Assembly: GCF_019097595.1 (NCBI RefSeq)
Contig: NC_080710.1
Location: 11,647,280 to 11,711,279 of the forward strand
Direction of reading: 5' to 3'
Source of the DNA: Hemibagrus wyckioides
Taxonomy: Eukaryota; Chordata; Actinopteri; Siluriformes; Bagridae
DNA: 64,000 nucleotides
Shown here: one piece after another, positions 50,301 to 63,499 of the stretch
Layout of the letters: every line of letters starts with the position of its first letter
Position numbering within the stretch: position 1 is the stretch's first letter
Program-made: the position numbers and the translations under genes
The notes under the pieces: model-generated
Told to the model about the DNA's origin: nothing
Seen by the model: the letters and a program-made list of their open reading frames with translations, nothing else
Databases searched by the model: none

Positions 50301-51309
50301 GTGATCTGAGGAAAATCATCTCTTATGTTCTTGTGAACTAAAATTAGACTGTTGCTGTGAATCACACAGTGCAGCACTGCAATTTGACACAGGCTTCCAC
50401 GTCACTGCATCTCAATCCAGCTCGGCAGCCACGGTGCCAGGTCTGACATCAAATTGCAGTTGTGCATCAGTGTTGAACGAACACCTGCAGCGCTCAGGAT
50501 TGTCCAGTCTGACTTAAGCTTTGAGGCTTTAAGGTGAGCATCATAGCAGCGGTGACCATAACCTTTACTGTTAAACACTAATTCATTTGAATAAACATGC
50601 CAAATAATTGTGATGTCAGTCTAAACAGAAGATACAGGACACTTTAAGAACAATATAGTTACATGAATCTCTACATGAGTGAATTTTTTTTAACAGCGCT
50701 CTAAATTTTAGATTAAAGCAATATTATCTGCTTAAATTATTCCACAACACAAATACAAGACAAAATACTGTTTATTCCAGCACTGGGTATTGTTAAAAAT
50801 ACAAACTGGGAATTCTCCCTGTTTTTATTAATTATTAAAGCCGTGCTGCTGCTCTGATCTCAAACCTACAAAGCATTACAGTTTAACTGTTTGAAGTTAA
50901 ATGATAAATACTCCAGATTATTCTTTCCTACAAGGAACTGCACTATAATTTTGGTCTCAGGCTCAAATCTAGACAAGATGACAGAGGAAAAGAGTGAACT
51001 ACTGAGGAAAAAAATAGACACAAAGACAGAAATAGCGTTATGTGTCTCCACACGATGAGTCTACCCACTTGTACCAACTGTCAGGTGTGAAAATTGCATC
51101 TGATATAAAGAAGGAAACAGGAAAAAGGAACGGGAGGGGAAGAGTAATACAGCTTTCTACGAAGGAAAGAGAACCTGTTGGTATTCCCAGCTGTCAGGTG
51201 TGAATACGTTGTCTCGCATCTGCATGGTCAGATCGAAGCGAGGGAGCGCGTGGCACATCTGTACCCATATTGAAGGGCTGTAACTGGGAATGGTCTCGAT
51301 GGCAGCCAT
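36751..51309 (-). CDS. ttyh1: Tweety homolog, probably Tweety 1 (membrane protein)
   Basis: Thirteen minus-strand coding exons: 51309-51175, 49406-49183, 46166-46055, 45793-45468, 45327-45232, 43227-43155, 42003-41928, 41492-41437, 40732-40640, 40501-40409, 40271-40132, 38565-38398, 36862-36751. Total 1704 nt (567 aa), all GT-AG and in phase. Family hallmarks: N-terminal PSIWVQMCHALPRFDL, GFYGNSE, ANHT glycosylation site (N148), a WLSYVLLLLLDLVVCLF membrane segment, SDFC, NSTEGNFHQLVALLNCRSL and YMDSLKGLCYDGMEGLL. Five hydrophobic segments lie near residues 46-70, 105-125, 268-290, 298-316 and 440-468, the Tweety topology. Further sequons: N219, N337, N408. The cytoplasmic tail is acidic (DDSDSESEDPF) and ends SPPPSVSS, without the PPxY motif of TTYH2/TTYH3. 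This and the neighbouring leng9 favour ttyh1. Tweety proteins were proposed as anion channels; structures suggest lipid handling, so function is debated. The 326-bp exon encodes an extra Ser/Pro-rich stretch. Confidence 0.93.
38858..39275 (-). mobile_element. Tc1-like relic, family D (MITE-like)
   Basis: Ends are inverted: ctcagccactttattaggaa at left and 'ttcctattatagtggctagtgag' at right. Internal matches to a Tc1-like transposase gene read on the minus strand, e.g. 'gaatttggtgtcagcagcc'. It lies in the last ttyh1 intron region, between coding exons 12 and 13. Confidence 0.75.
39915..40054. repeat. 18-bp perfect inverted repeat flanking a GT tract
   Basis: ttttagcaggattcaaat at 39915-39932 is exactly complementary to atttgaatcctgctaaaa at 40037-40054, with a (GT)n loop of about 104 bp. 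It could be the terminal repeats of a small MITE, about 80 bp from a ttyh1 exon. Confidence 0.85.
40284..40315. repeat. (GA)n microsatellite forming a splice-site pyrimidine tract
   Basis: On the ttyh1 (minus) strand this reads (CT)n, ending about 12 bp before the ttttcag-type acceptor of the exon at 40271. Confidence 0.9.
41105..41166. repeat. (AAT)n microsatellite
   Basis: About 20 uninterrupted trinucleotide units in a ttyh1 intron. Confidence 0.95.
41821..41874. repeat. (TG)n-(GA)n compound microsatellite
   Basis: Adjacent TG and GA runs in a ttyh1 intron, about 55 bp past the donor of the exon ending at 41928. Confidence 0.9.
42453..42494. repeat. (GA)n microsatellite
   Basis: About 20 GA units in a ttyh1 intron. 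A (CT)n run at 42655-42682 lies 160 bp away and is complementary to it. Confidence 0.92.
43473..43516. repeat. (TTA)n microsatellite
   Basis: About 14 units of TTA/ATT in a ttyh1 intron. Confidence 0.92.
44885..45135 (+). mobile_element. Fish interspersed repeat (gtcgccacagtggag type)
   Basis: It contains ctgctcttgttaggggtcgc, cacagtggagcattgatc, and 'attgaacccaggtcgcag', motifs of a common fish retroposon 3' segment. It lies in a ttyh1 intron about 100 bp from the exon at 45232. Confidence 0.6.
46900..47390. repeat. AT-rich block with ATT/AAT arrays and a 122-bp duplication
   Basis: Nearly pure A/T with several (AAT)n and (ATT)n arrays. A segment ending acatatgataataat occurs at about 47160-47230 and again, offset by 122 bp, at about 47280-47352. 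Confidence 0.8.
48080..48830 (+). mobile_element. Tc1-like relic, family C, long copy
   Basis: It carries decayed transposase sequence from near the 5' end (gcataaaatcatacagc) through the central part (ttttcttggcacactttggg, agcatgataatgcaccatgt, gtagaacgggagattcgcag) to the 3' terminal 'cctaataaagtgctcc'. Many frameshifts and deletions leave no usable ORF. It lies in a ttyh1 intron. Confidence 0.85.
51175..51309 (-). CDS. ttyh1: ttyh1 first coding exon
   Basis: It encodes 45 residues from MAAIETIPSYSPSIWVQ to SWEYQQ, with donor CAACAG|gttctc. The start is chosen because Tweety proteins begin about ten residues before the conserved PS-W-V-x-x-x-H-x-x-P segment and no upstream in-frame ATG is evident. 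An acceptor with a CT-rich tract, gtgatag|tt, lies at 51331/51332, so a separate 5' UTR exon is expected upstream. Confidence 0.85.
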
Positions 51310-52559
51310 TAGTCCTGATGACCGCCTATAACTATCACAATACAGAGAGAGAGAGAACTTGTTACATCAAACAAGCATGGATTGTATTAATGATATGCAT
51401 TATAAAGTATACACAGTTTTTTTCCTATTTCCAGGAAAGGCATGTCAAGCAGAAAAGTACAGCAGAGAGCTATTAAGGAAAAATGAGGGGCAGGAAAAAA
51501 GGAAAGTAGGTTAAGTAGAGAGGCAGGGAACATCCAATTGCCACACACATACACACCCCAGATTTTGTATTAAAGTGACTACAACCATGGGACTGAGTGA
51601 GGCAGAATGGAATAAGAGATCAAAGAAGCTGTGTGTATATTTCATCCACTAAAACACACACAGTGTTTTTTAACTGAAATATTGTTGGTCTTTAATATAC
51701 AGGTCATGGACAAGCTATTTTATATCAATTTAACCTGAACCTCAAAAGGTCAAAATAAAAAACCACCAAAATGACAGAGTTCACCTCTCCATTGATAATT
51801 ACTGAGAAAAACTCATGTTACATAATTACCTTGTGCAGAAAATAAATTACAGTAATACTGTATATGGCAGTTCATAAAATGTGAAAGTTCCTTTCTGTAT
51901 AATCCTGGATTTTTCCTTTTTAATAGCTATTTTGAGAAGTCACACAATCATCTGTCTATATATGCGTGTGAACTGGTAATAACGCTTTCTACACATTAAT
52001 ATTTAAAGTATTAAGGTAAGTCAAGGTGAGTAACGTAAGGAAGGAGATCATTATTGCACATAGGAACGAATAATCGTTACCTAACTGAAACCTTAGTAAA
52101 GCATAAACTGTACTGTGCTGCTGTAGTCACCAGAGAAGCTCTTGCTGAAGAAGAACAGCCGCATCATATCAACATTTCACCTCTCCTGGCTAGACCTTGC
52201 CATGATGCTGACAACCTGCTATAAAGGGTCAGAGAATGAGAGTTATATCACCTATCAAAAGCTGGATTACACAGTATTGTTTCCAGTCACTCCAAAGGAT
52301 AGAGGTCTCTAATGGAATAGCTGTCCCAGTCACTGTACCTTAACCATTAACCCGGTCAAAAGGAATGACAGCACCTCAACCCTGTAGGAGGAACCCATAG
52401 AGCTTTTTTACTCATATAAAAATACCAACAGAGAGTTCAGTTTCAAAATCTTGGTAGTAACCTTTCATGCAGTCAAAAAACATTAATTATCCAAACACTA
52501 CTGGGAAACTCTTTTTTCGAAGGCTGTGTTGTCTGGCTGATATTTTGGTAGATCTCCAT

Positions 52560-53195
52560 CTTATTATATCTGATCATTTCTTATCCTGTCCTTTCATATC
52601 TTACTCTATCCTATCCTGTCTTAATCCTATACTATCATGTCTTATCTTATCATATCCTATTCTTTCCTATTCTATCTTATCCTATCCTAACCTATGCTAT
52701 CTTATCCTATTGTTTCTTATTATATCTTGTCTTATTCTATACTGTCCTGTCTCATGTTTTCATATCCTATTCTTTCCCCCATCTTATCCAATCCTAACCT
52801 ATCCTGTCCTATCCTATCCTATCTTTTCCCATTTTATCCTATTCTGTCTTATCCTATCTTATCCTACCCTACCTTATCCTATTCTATATCTTATCCTATC
52901 CTGTTCTATGCTATCTTATCCTATCCTATCATTTCTTGTTATATCTTATACTAGCCTACCTTGTCTTATCCTATACTATCTTGTCATATCCTATCCTATT
53001 CTGTCTTATACCATCTTATCCTGTCTTATCCAATACTATCTTTTCTTAACCTATCCTATTCTGTTTTCTCTTATTCTGCCTTAACCTGTGCTATCTTGTC
53101 ATATCTATGCCACCATATCCTTTATTATCTCATCCTGTCTTATCCTATCTCATCCTATTTTACCTCATACTATCTTACCTATCCTAAACTTATTC
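52560..53195 (+). repeat. ATCCT/ATCTT pentamer minisatellite
   Basis: About 630 bp of degenerate 5-bp repeats (tatcc, tatct, mixed with tatcttatcc 10-mers). The plus strand is strongly pyrimidine-rich, so the ttyh1 transcript strand would be GGATA-rich. A 205-codon frame through it is repeat-derived only. Confidence 0.92.
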
Positions 53196-54751
53196 TGAGT
53201 GGCACCACACACACAGATTCACACACATTCACACACTCATGTCTACCTCGGGGTAATTTATCATAGTCAGTTATATTTTCAACATTATGTATCCCAAAAC
53301 GATTAACTGGCATTATAGAAGTAATGTCAGCTAGTTAAATATTCCAATCATTAATCACCTAAGCTCCTCAGGAAACGATGTAACCACTTAAGTCATACAG
53401 ACTGACTGTATTGGTGGAATTAGAGAGGAAATCTTAAAACACAACAGTACAATATGCACTAAAACCAAATTTATCTGTAACAGAATATACAACTCACAAT
53501 AAGAAATTTGCATAGCAGTATAAAGTACATATATAAAGTAATATAATCATCATCATCATCATCATCACTATCCACTGTTCATATACCTACAAGCATGATG
53601 TACTTAAATAAAAATAAATTAATTAAGAAATAAACACTTCCTGTGAAGTCACTAAGCTGAAGCAGCAGCACCATCAACACAAACACTTATGTGTGGCTTG
53701 ACATGACATTCTCGGTCTGCTTGTTATCGCAGTGTTGTGCAACAAATTATAAAAAGTGAGGTTGTTCTCATTTGACAGAGCATAGTTACAAATCAAAACT
53801 TGGCACCGGTTCTACACAACACCATATTTATAATGTTTCTCTGCATGATAATACTTGTCTTATGAACTTACTAATGAAGCAGAAGAATAATCTGTATTCT
53901 TTTTGTGATGCAGTGTTCATTGTACGGTACATGTATTTCAATGCACAGTACAGGGGTGGACTGCACCTACGACTGTGACGTGACATTAACAAATTCAGCT
54001 GCTTAATAATAAACACTCTTTAAATCCTTATTGACCCTCATTAAACATCGGCAATAACATAATGAATTGAAATGAAGTCTCCAAAAATGTAAGAATTGGT
54101 GCGTGTTGTAATTATTCATACAACATTAACATTTTAAAACGCTCTTAGGCCTGCATCTGACTAATGATCTGGCAGGTCTTTATCTCAGCTGCTCCATGAG
54201 GAGATTCCTACGGTGTCCTCAATATTTCATTGCCCTGAAGGCTTTCTCTAGCCTTCAAAACAGCAACACAAAAAAAATAGCCTTCAATATTTTAGGGCTA
54301 CATGCTGGAACAAATGCACCATAGCCGCCCAGTCATGGTCATGATCCTGAAGTATGTTTGTTACAGGGCCTGTGGCAGCAGCAGTAAGCAGTTCTAGTGT
54401 ACAATTTCTTCATGTGCTTTTTTTCCCAAGGTTGTACAAAAACAATAGCTTTTTTGAAGCAGCATACTACTATACTTAACACATAAGAATGGTATGACAC
54501 TTATATGTGGTATTGTTTGCCATGCTCCCTCTGTGCCTGAGCTGTTCACCTCATTAGCTAATTAACAAGCCTTTAGATAGATGAAAATGGCTTTGTTAGG
54601 ACATGAGGAAACAGTACACTGTGTACTGCAAGCATTTCACTATTAGATCTTACTGTTTTATTAAAGTTGGTGCTATTAATGTCACCATAAATATTAATGA
54701 ATACACAGAGCCGATTGTCTTCAGGGGTCCAGCTGTAATGTTATTATATGG
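53196..54751. other. Non-coding, nothing recognised
   Basis: Lies in the presumed first ttyh1 intron. It contains only a short (CAT)n near 53548-53570 and unique-looking AT-rich sequence. Confidence 0.5.
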
Positions 54752-54990
54752 TGCGGTGGTAGCTCAAGTGATTAAGGCTCTGGGTTGTTGACTGTTAGAT
54801 TGGGGTTCAAGCACCAGCACTGGCAAGCTGCCACCATTGGGCCCTTGAGCAAGGCCCCCAACCCACCCTGCTCCGGGGGCGCTGCATCATAGCTGACCCT
54901 GCGCTCTGACCCCAACCCCCAAGGATGGGATATGCGAAGAAAGAATTTCACTGTGCAGTAACGTATATGTGACAAATAAAGACAACTTAA
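54752..54990 (+). mobile_element. tRNA-derived SINE, family 1 (best copy)
   Basis: A perfect pol III A box TAGCTCAAGTG lies at 54760-54770 and a near-consensus B box GGTTCAAGCAC at 54804-54814. The body includes cccttgagcaaggcccccaa and the tail ends 'atgtgacaaataaagacaac'. Confidence 0.85.
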
Positions 54991-55129
54991 TGTTTAACAT
55001 CTTCTCTAACTGCTTTATTGTAGTTAGGGTCATGGTTCCTAAAGTGGATTACAAATTTAGATCCATTTCCAGGGACAGTTAGCGCATCACAAAAACACAC
55101 ATATTCACGCCTAGGGGGAATACATTTTG

Positions 55130-55275
55130 TTATATTTGATGAGCTTGAATCCCAGAACCAGCAAGCTGCCACTACTGGGCTCTTGAACAAGACCTTGAAC
55201 CCTCAATTGCTCAGTTGTATTAATGAGCTAAATGTAAGTCACTCTGGATAAAGGTGTCGGCCAAATGTAAATGCA
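55130..55275 (+). mobile_element. SINE 3' fragment
   Basis: It holds gcaagctgccactactgggc and the end motif 'tcactctggataaaggtgtc' followed by 'ggccaaatgtaaatg', typical of a fish SINE 3' part. The pol III head is missing. Confidence 0.65.
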
Positions 55276-55896
55276 AAAAGCCGCCCTTATTTTTGATTAC
55301 AGGATTAAATGTATTCAGAACACACCAAGTGGTAAAATATTATCACAGTGGATTTGTCGAATATGTTATCACAAACAGTGGGTTATAATCTGAATGGAAA
55401 AAAAAAAAAAACATGTGACAGGTCAGGGTTATGATGTCACAAAACATAACAGCCAATCACGTTCCAGTATGCAGAGCATGCAAAACGGTTTACAAAGGGT
55501 GAGAGATGAATAATAAAGAATGCAGAATTCGTGATATGGGTCAAACTGTGGGCTGTTTCTGTACCAAGATTTTTGTGGAAGAAAAAAAAATACACATAAG
55601 AATTCACTGAGTTGGGAATCTCTCTGCTTTGAGTGCATACACTTACTAAGCAGTCCTGCAATGTAACTTCATCAATAATCTTGATTTGTAATGGATTCAT
55701 TATTAAAATGATTTGAATTTTATTGACTGTGTGAAAAAAATCTCTCAGTAATACATGGGTTATGTGTTGAATGGGAATCTCATTCAGGCAGCAGACGGGG
55801 AATGTCTCTTACTCCGTAGAGAAAACGGGGGGGGGATCTAAACCAATATAAACTGATAAGCGAATTACAGAGATACAAATGATATTGTTCTTACCT

Positions 55897-56110
55897 TTAA
55901 TTGTACTTTCGGAAGTTTCCCGTTGTCCCCCTGTCTCGATCAGTGTATTTTCGATTAGATGCCACTCAGGGAAATGTACCGCTGACCGACGAGTCGCTTT
56001 GTTTGCCTTGTGAATAGAAGCATAATAAGTGACAGGCGTCGCGGCATTAGTGAGAAAAAAGCAGCGCGTTTCAACGGAGATTCACTGTTTTTAATATCAG
56101 CTGGAGTAGA
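55897..56110 (-). promoter_or_regulatory. Candidate ttyh1 noncoding exon 1 and promoter
   Basis: On the minus strand a strong donor ATTAAAG|gtaaga falls at 55897/55896. The sequence upstream (higher coordinates) is richer in CpG than its surroundings. This would suit a noncoding first exon spliced to the coding exon ending at 51331, across a 4.6 kb intron. It rests on splice-site appearance only. Confidence 0.35.
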
Positions 56111-56364
56111 CAGGCTACTCGCAGACAGAAGACGATAAGAAAGGCGTGTGCTAATTTGGAAAAAACGACGGATTTGCAGTGACAAAATGACTGAAGAATG
56201 TGTTTAGTGCTTGGATAAGAAGCTCCTCAGAAAGGCATCAGTCCTGCAACACCAACTTCATCATGGCACTCAGCAGCATCCGGGATGGCGGCGAGATTGC
56301 TTCTTCTAATCCCTTTGTAATTTCACAAGCACCGAGTTCAAACACGATATTTAGTCTCTTAGAA

Positions 56365-56389
56365 AATATATATATATATATATATATTT
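56365..56389. repeat. (TA)n microsatellite
   Basis: Alternating TA run upstream of the candidate ttyh1 promoter. Confidence 0.85.
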
Positions 56390-56526
56390 AAATAAAAAGT
56401 CATACGTGAAAAATAGTGAATAAAATCGCACGACTGCGTGCGAATATGGTGTAATAAAGGCTGTGTGCTTAGCTCCCTCTGAGATGTTATAGAGGGAAAT
56501 AAAGGCAAGTGAAGTTGGACACACAC

Positions 56527-56563
<37 letters not shown>
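56527..56563. repeat. (GC)n-(AC)n Z-DNA-type tract
   Basis: gcgtgcgcgcgcgc followed by (AC)n. It is an alternating purine-pyrimidine tract with high Z-DNA potential, about 0.4 kb upstream of the candidate ttyh1 promoter. Confidence 0.85.
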
Positions 56564-56571
<8 letters not shown>

Positions 56572-56794
56572 TTGCTATCTTTGTGAGAACCTAACCGGAA
56601 TAATTAATACTGTATCCACCTAACCCTAACAGCAACCTCAGTAACCAGAAGGAAACATCATGTCTCCTTTAGTGTTTTTAAATTTAAACAACAATAATAA
56701 AAATATTAAAAAGCCAATTTATCAAAACCATCTGATATTTTTTTCATCTTTGTGTGAACATTTGGTCCCCACTAAGACATAAAAACATGGCCAC

Positions 56795-56795
<1 letters not shown>

Positions 56796-56834
<39 letters not shown>
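56796..56834. repeat. (CA)n microsatellite
   Basis: About 19 CA units. Confidence 0.92.
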
Positions 56835-56836
<2 letters not shown>

Positions 56837-58454
56837 GGAGGGGGCTCTATTTAGAGAATACAGCCTCTGATGGAATGGAGGCTGGAAGTCAGAGAGCACT
56901 TTTAGAAAAGAGCTGAAAACACACATGAGCTGAAGACCACAAACACTAGAAAGAAATGATTCCTGCTAACATGACATGGGCGAATACACGCAGCATCAAA
57001 CCACTAATTACTTGAATTCTGATATATGCATATGAGAAATGAGGCCGGAATGTAATAAGCAACACCAAATCTGATATAATCTGATGCTTCGTTGCACAGA
57101 AAAGGTATTTAAAAGCTCATCACATCCAGAATCTCTTACTTGAAGAGATTATTGGTCTAGAGTATGAGATAAGGGAAAGACGTAATGTTGGTCTGCAGCT
57201 CTGTCAGGGTTCAACCAACATGGAAGGATTAGAAAAATCACAATGAAGACAAATGAAGCAGTGAGCAAACAGAGAGAGGGCGAGGGAGGGAAAGAGAGAA
57301 GAGATTTGAGGATGGGGGCATGATTGTGTGAAAGATGAGAGAGTGGGAAGTGCAGTGGGCTTTTTCTGTGCTTCTGTAAGAATGAGGATGCCATGGAAAA
57401 AAGATATGCATGATTATGCATGAACTTGGGTAACCGCAGCATACAATATGGGATAAGTACATCAGAAATCTGAACTGCAAAATGATCAACATTATGTTTC
57501 CAATAGGTTTGTATTGTCATTGCAACCTTGTAATAAACCAAGAATGCCCCCAAAAGTCCTGTAAAGGTGTAATGGCCTCCATTCTTAAAAAAGCTAGTTT
57601 GAGCAACAGTGTAACTGTATTAAATTTGTTTCTGGCACCAGACAGGTTTAGCCTGCCAAAAAAGAGCTAACAGTGTTGTTTATTACCCACTGAACTAAAA
57701 GGCACCAGTTTATAATAAATAAAATGTATTTATGTAGAACAGGATTGACCAAAAGAAGCCGTTGCATATACTAGGGCACATTACTGAAATTATAGAAACA
57801 CATACAACAAAAAACTATACTATACTATACTATACTATACTATACTATACTATACTATACTATACTATACCATATTGCCAAATCACAGCACAATAAAAAG
57901 CACAATGTTCAGAAGAGTTTGGTCTATGCTAAATAATTCACAGCATTGACCATAAAAACATTTGAAATACACAGCGCATTATTAATTCATGTCCAGTCAA
58001 TTTTGATTTGACCAAGTTATTACCAAGCCTTACAGTACATAAAGAGGTCTATTATATTTGATGATGCGTTTAAAATTCTAACCTACAGACAGAGAACTTG
58101 TCTAGCAACCAGGTGTGTGTGTGTTGTACGATGATGGATTAATGTAGTGTTATTTAAAGTGTGTTTAGAGGTAGCACTGTTTATCCAAGAGAGAACAAAC
58201 TCTCTGAAGTATGTAGTGAGTGTCCGTTGCTGGCGGTCACCCTGGAAACCCTAAAATGGTAATTCAAATTCAGAGCTGTCGGGTCAAATTTGGAACTATT
58301 TTTTCTGACTCATAGGTCATCATGAATGCGTCTTGTGCAATAGCATGACAGGTCTTGACAACCGTAGACTGTAGTGAAGCTACTGTTGAGCCAGACCATA
58401 ATAAGGGGAGTACAATGTACGTACATTGCTCTGCACAGCATCTGTATGTATATA
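56835..58454. other. Intergenic, nothing recognised beyond simple repeats
   Basis: No gene seen. It includes the TATAC pentamer array at 57816-57870. Confidence 0.6.
57816..57870 (+). repeat. (TATAC)n pentanucleotide array
   Basis: Eleven near-perfect 5-bp units. Confidence 0.95.
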
Positions 58455-58862
58455 TACACTCACCGTCCACTTTATTAGGAAGACCTGTACACATGCTAAT
58501 TGTGCAATTATCCAGTAACCGAGACAGGGGAGAAGGGAGGTCTGAGGAGAATAGCCAGACGTATTTGAGCTGCCAGGAAGGCTATGTGATCTTAAATAAG
58601 CACTCTTTATGACTGTGGTAAGTAGCAAAGTACCTGAGAACACACAATGCACGAAATCTTCAGGAGGATGCACTAGAATAATAAATGCGTTTCCCACTCT
58701 TATCAGCCAAGTATAAAAATCTGAGGCTATCATGGGCACAGACTCAACAAAACTATACAGTTGAAGATCAGAAAAAATATCTGGCCTTTTTTCAACCTTC
58801 AGATGCCTAGTGTGGGTGAGTCTGTGACCATGATAGTGTCAGATTCTTGTTCTTAGCTGATA
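58455..58862 (+). mobile_element. Tc1-like relic, family C, with inverted duplication
   Basis: It starts with the terminal motif ccactttattaggaagacc. Sequence at 58698-58747 (cttatcagccaagtataaaa...ggcacagactcaac) returns in inverted, decayed form at about 58810-58862 (gtgagtctgtgaccatgata...ttcttagctgataa). It has the same structure as the copy at 17706. Confidence 0.75.
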
Positions 58863-59511
58863 AATGTGAAAATCCATGTGATATTCTGATATTGTAGTGC
58901 ATCCACCTTAACATCTGATGTTTCGTGCATGCTGAGATACTATTCAGCCCACCACAGTTATAAAGAGTGATTTTTGTTTTTAAAGGTTTTTCGTTTTTAT
59001 AACACCCCTGTAATACTGAGGAGACTTTTTTGTTACACATTGAAGGTTTATACAATAGTTTATATGGTAGTTATGGGGTAGAGAAAATTAAATTCATTAG
59101 CTAGCTCACTCACTCACTAAATTCATCACTAAATCACTGTTGAACATTTTGCTATGACGTGTTCTCTTCTAGCATAACATGGGAAAAGTGTCTGAGTAAT
59201 CTCTACAGTATTTTCCCCTGATTTGTGTAACTTTGAGGTAACATTGTGTGTGTTGTGAGAAGAAGAGTAATACAACCGATTAGGCTTGCACTTTATGCTG
59301 CATTAATATTTTCATCATCATTTTCACCTGTTCATGATTCTGCATAGGGAAGTCCGTCATACATGCACACGAAACCCCTGGTTTATTTTAACAGCTTCTA
59401 CTCAAAATTATGCAGCCATTTATGCAGGTGTCATTTTAACTCAAAATTTGTGTAACTCCACTGCTGTGCACAGATTTAGTTTAAATATCGTGTTATAAAT
59501 ATGTAGTGTTG
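58863..59511. other. Intergenic, nothing recognised
   Basis: AT-rich; no gene or repeat family seen. Confidence 0.6.
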
Positions 59512-60017
59512 ACATTAGACATAACATTAAAACCACAGAAAGGTGAATTGAATAAAGTTGTGGGATATATTAACCAGCAACTGAACAGTCAGGTCTTAAA
59601 GTTAATGTGTTGGAAGCAGAAAAATGGCATGAGCATAAGGATCTGAGTGACTTTGACAAGGGCCAGATTGTGAGAACTAGACGACTGGGTCAGAGCATCT
59701 CCAAACTAGCAGGTGTTTAAGGGTGTTCCTGGTATGCAGTGGTTAGTACCTACCAAAAGTGATCCAAGGAAGAACAACTGGTGAACCGGTGACAGAGAAC
59801 TCTCATTGGCTCATTGGGTGAGTCATTGCATAGGGAGCAAAGGCTAAAAAAGACAGATCTATGGAGAACCCACATCGCAACTTATAAGACGTAAAGGATC
59901 TGCTGCTAAAGTCATGGTGCCATATACAACAGCACACCTTGTGGAGTCCGTGCCTAGAAGGATCAGAGCTGTTTTGGTGGCACAGTGTTAAGCTGGTGAT
60001 TTTAATCATATACCTGC
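59512..60017 (+). mobile_element. Tc1-like relic, family A, copy 8 (most decayed)
   Basis: Recognisable parts: 'agacataacattaaaaccac', 'gtgactttgacaagggccag', 'gtgaaccggtgacagag', 'cttataagacgtaaaggatctgctgctaaagtcatgg' (in pieces), and a degraded right end. It appears older than the other copies. Confidence 0.75.
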
Positions 60018-60659
60018 TCAATGTCGATCGTTCAGGACACTTAATGCTGTCAAGAAAATAACAATGTAGAAATTACAGGACAAATCAGTTGTTTCAGGAT
60101 GTTATTTATTCGCCAATTGATGAAAACACACCTAATTCATATTGTTGCTTAAAACATAAACAGGACTGGGAAAAGAGATAAGCTCAAATAATTGCTATAA
60201 TAAATTTGACAGGCTTAACTTGTACAAATTGCTTCTGCGACATAAATGTGTTGGTAAAATCTAAGGACTGTGATAACCAATCAGTTGAAATAATTGCTGT
60301 AGTAACTGTGACAAGCTGAATAATCTACGATTGTCTATATCAGATAAACCAAATTATATTAAGTACTAACCTAAAAAGGGGACTAACATTACAGAACCTC
60401 CTTCTCAGAGTTATTTGTGAGTTTGTATTACTACTAGAGAGGTCTCCAAACTCCTAAATCCTCCTAAATTAAATTTTTTAACTGAACATGCTATACTTTC
60501 TAAAAAATGGCATAAATTATCAAATTTGATGCAACTTACTTTAAAATATCTTGTCATCATTCATTAAAAACACACTTTATTAAAATCATTTTGAACATTA
60601 TGTAAACCAAATATTATTATGTAGGGCCAGCTGGGGATTATTTATCCCCAGATTTTTTG

Positions 60660-60665
60660 TTTATT
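60660..60665 (-). terminator. leng9: leng9 polyadenylation signal
   Basis: Minus-strand AATAAA (plus tttatt) lies about 65 bp past the stop codon, giving a very short 3' UTR. It is the first canonical signal downstream. Confidence 0.45.
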
Positions 60666-60727
60666 GCTTGGTATGTAAAAAATGACTGGTGCTATTATTT
60701 CTTCATATAATCAATAAACTTTTGCTA

Positions 60728-62988
<2,261 letters not shown>

Positions 62989-63198
62989 AGGAATTTTTAA
63001 AAGACTCCTACATCGATAAATTACTAACTATACCTACAGACTGGTAAACTGCTTAAATAGTCAACTATTTAAACCAATTTTAAATTCATTTAATATATCA
63101 GGGTTCAAGCATTTCAAGAACTTTATTCTTGACTACGTTATTTAGCAAGCATATAAGCCCTTAAATTGGAGACGAAACAAGACAATTACAGATTTTCA

Positions 63199-63318
63199 CA
63201 ACAATACTCCAATGCACAAAAGACAATTTTAAAATGGCCTCACTGAAGCGTACAGAGTGAAATGATGCCCAGGTGTTGGCCATTTTGAAATTGTGTTTTA
63301 CGCATTGGAGTATTGTTG
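63199..63318. repeat. Long imperfect inverted repeat (hairpin)
   Basis: Arms 63199-63239 and 63278-63318 (41 bp each) are reverse complements with about four mismatches and enclose a 38-bp loop. It lies about 210 bp upstream of the leng9 start codon. It could be a foldback element or a structured RNA. Confidence 0.8.
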
Positions 63319-63499
63319 ACTTGGTATGTCTTAAGTGTTGTGGAGATTTAACCTTGCATTTATTTGGGGCATGCACATGCATTATATGCAAATGGTTTGG
63401 TCTATCAATTGTAGTTTGAATGACTCTTCATTGTCTAGTGATAATCAGAGCAAAATTTAGGTGAGGTTCCAGTAAACGGTCTAGGAGAAGTTCTCAAAA

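Larger units (their letters stand above)
51332..55896 (-). other. Presumed first ttyh1 intron
   Basis: It contains the ATCCT pentamer array (52560-53195), a (CAT)n run near 53550, and two SINE copies (54752-54990, 55130-55270). No coding exon was recognised. Confidence 0.45.

Noticed and set aside
52467..53084. 205-codon open frame with repeated ILSYPILSYP
   Set aside because: It is the translation of the ATCCT pentamer array. Other frames of the array are open too, and there are no splice or start features.
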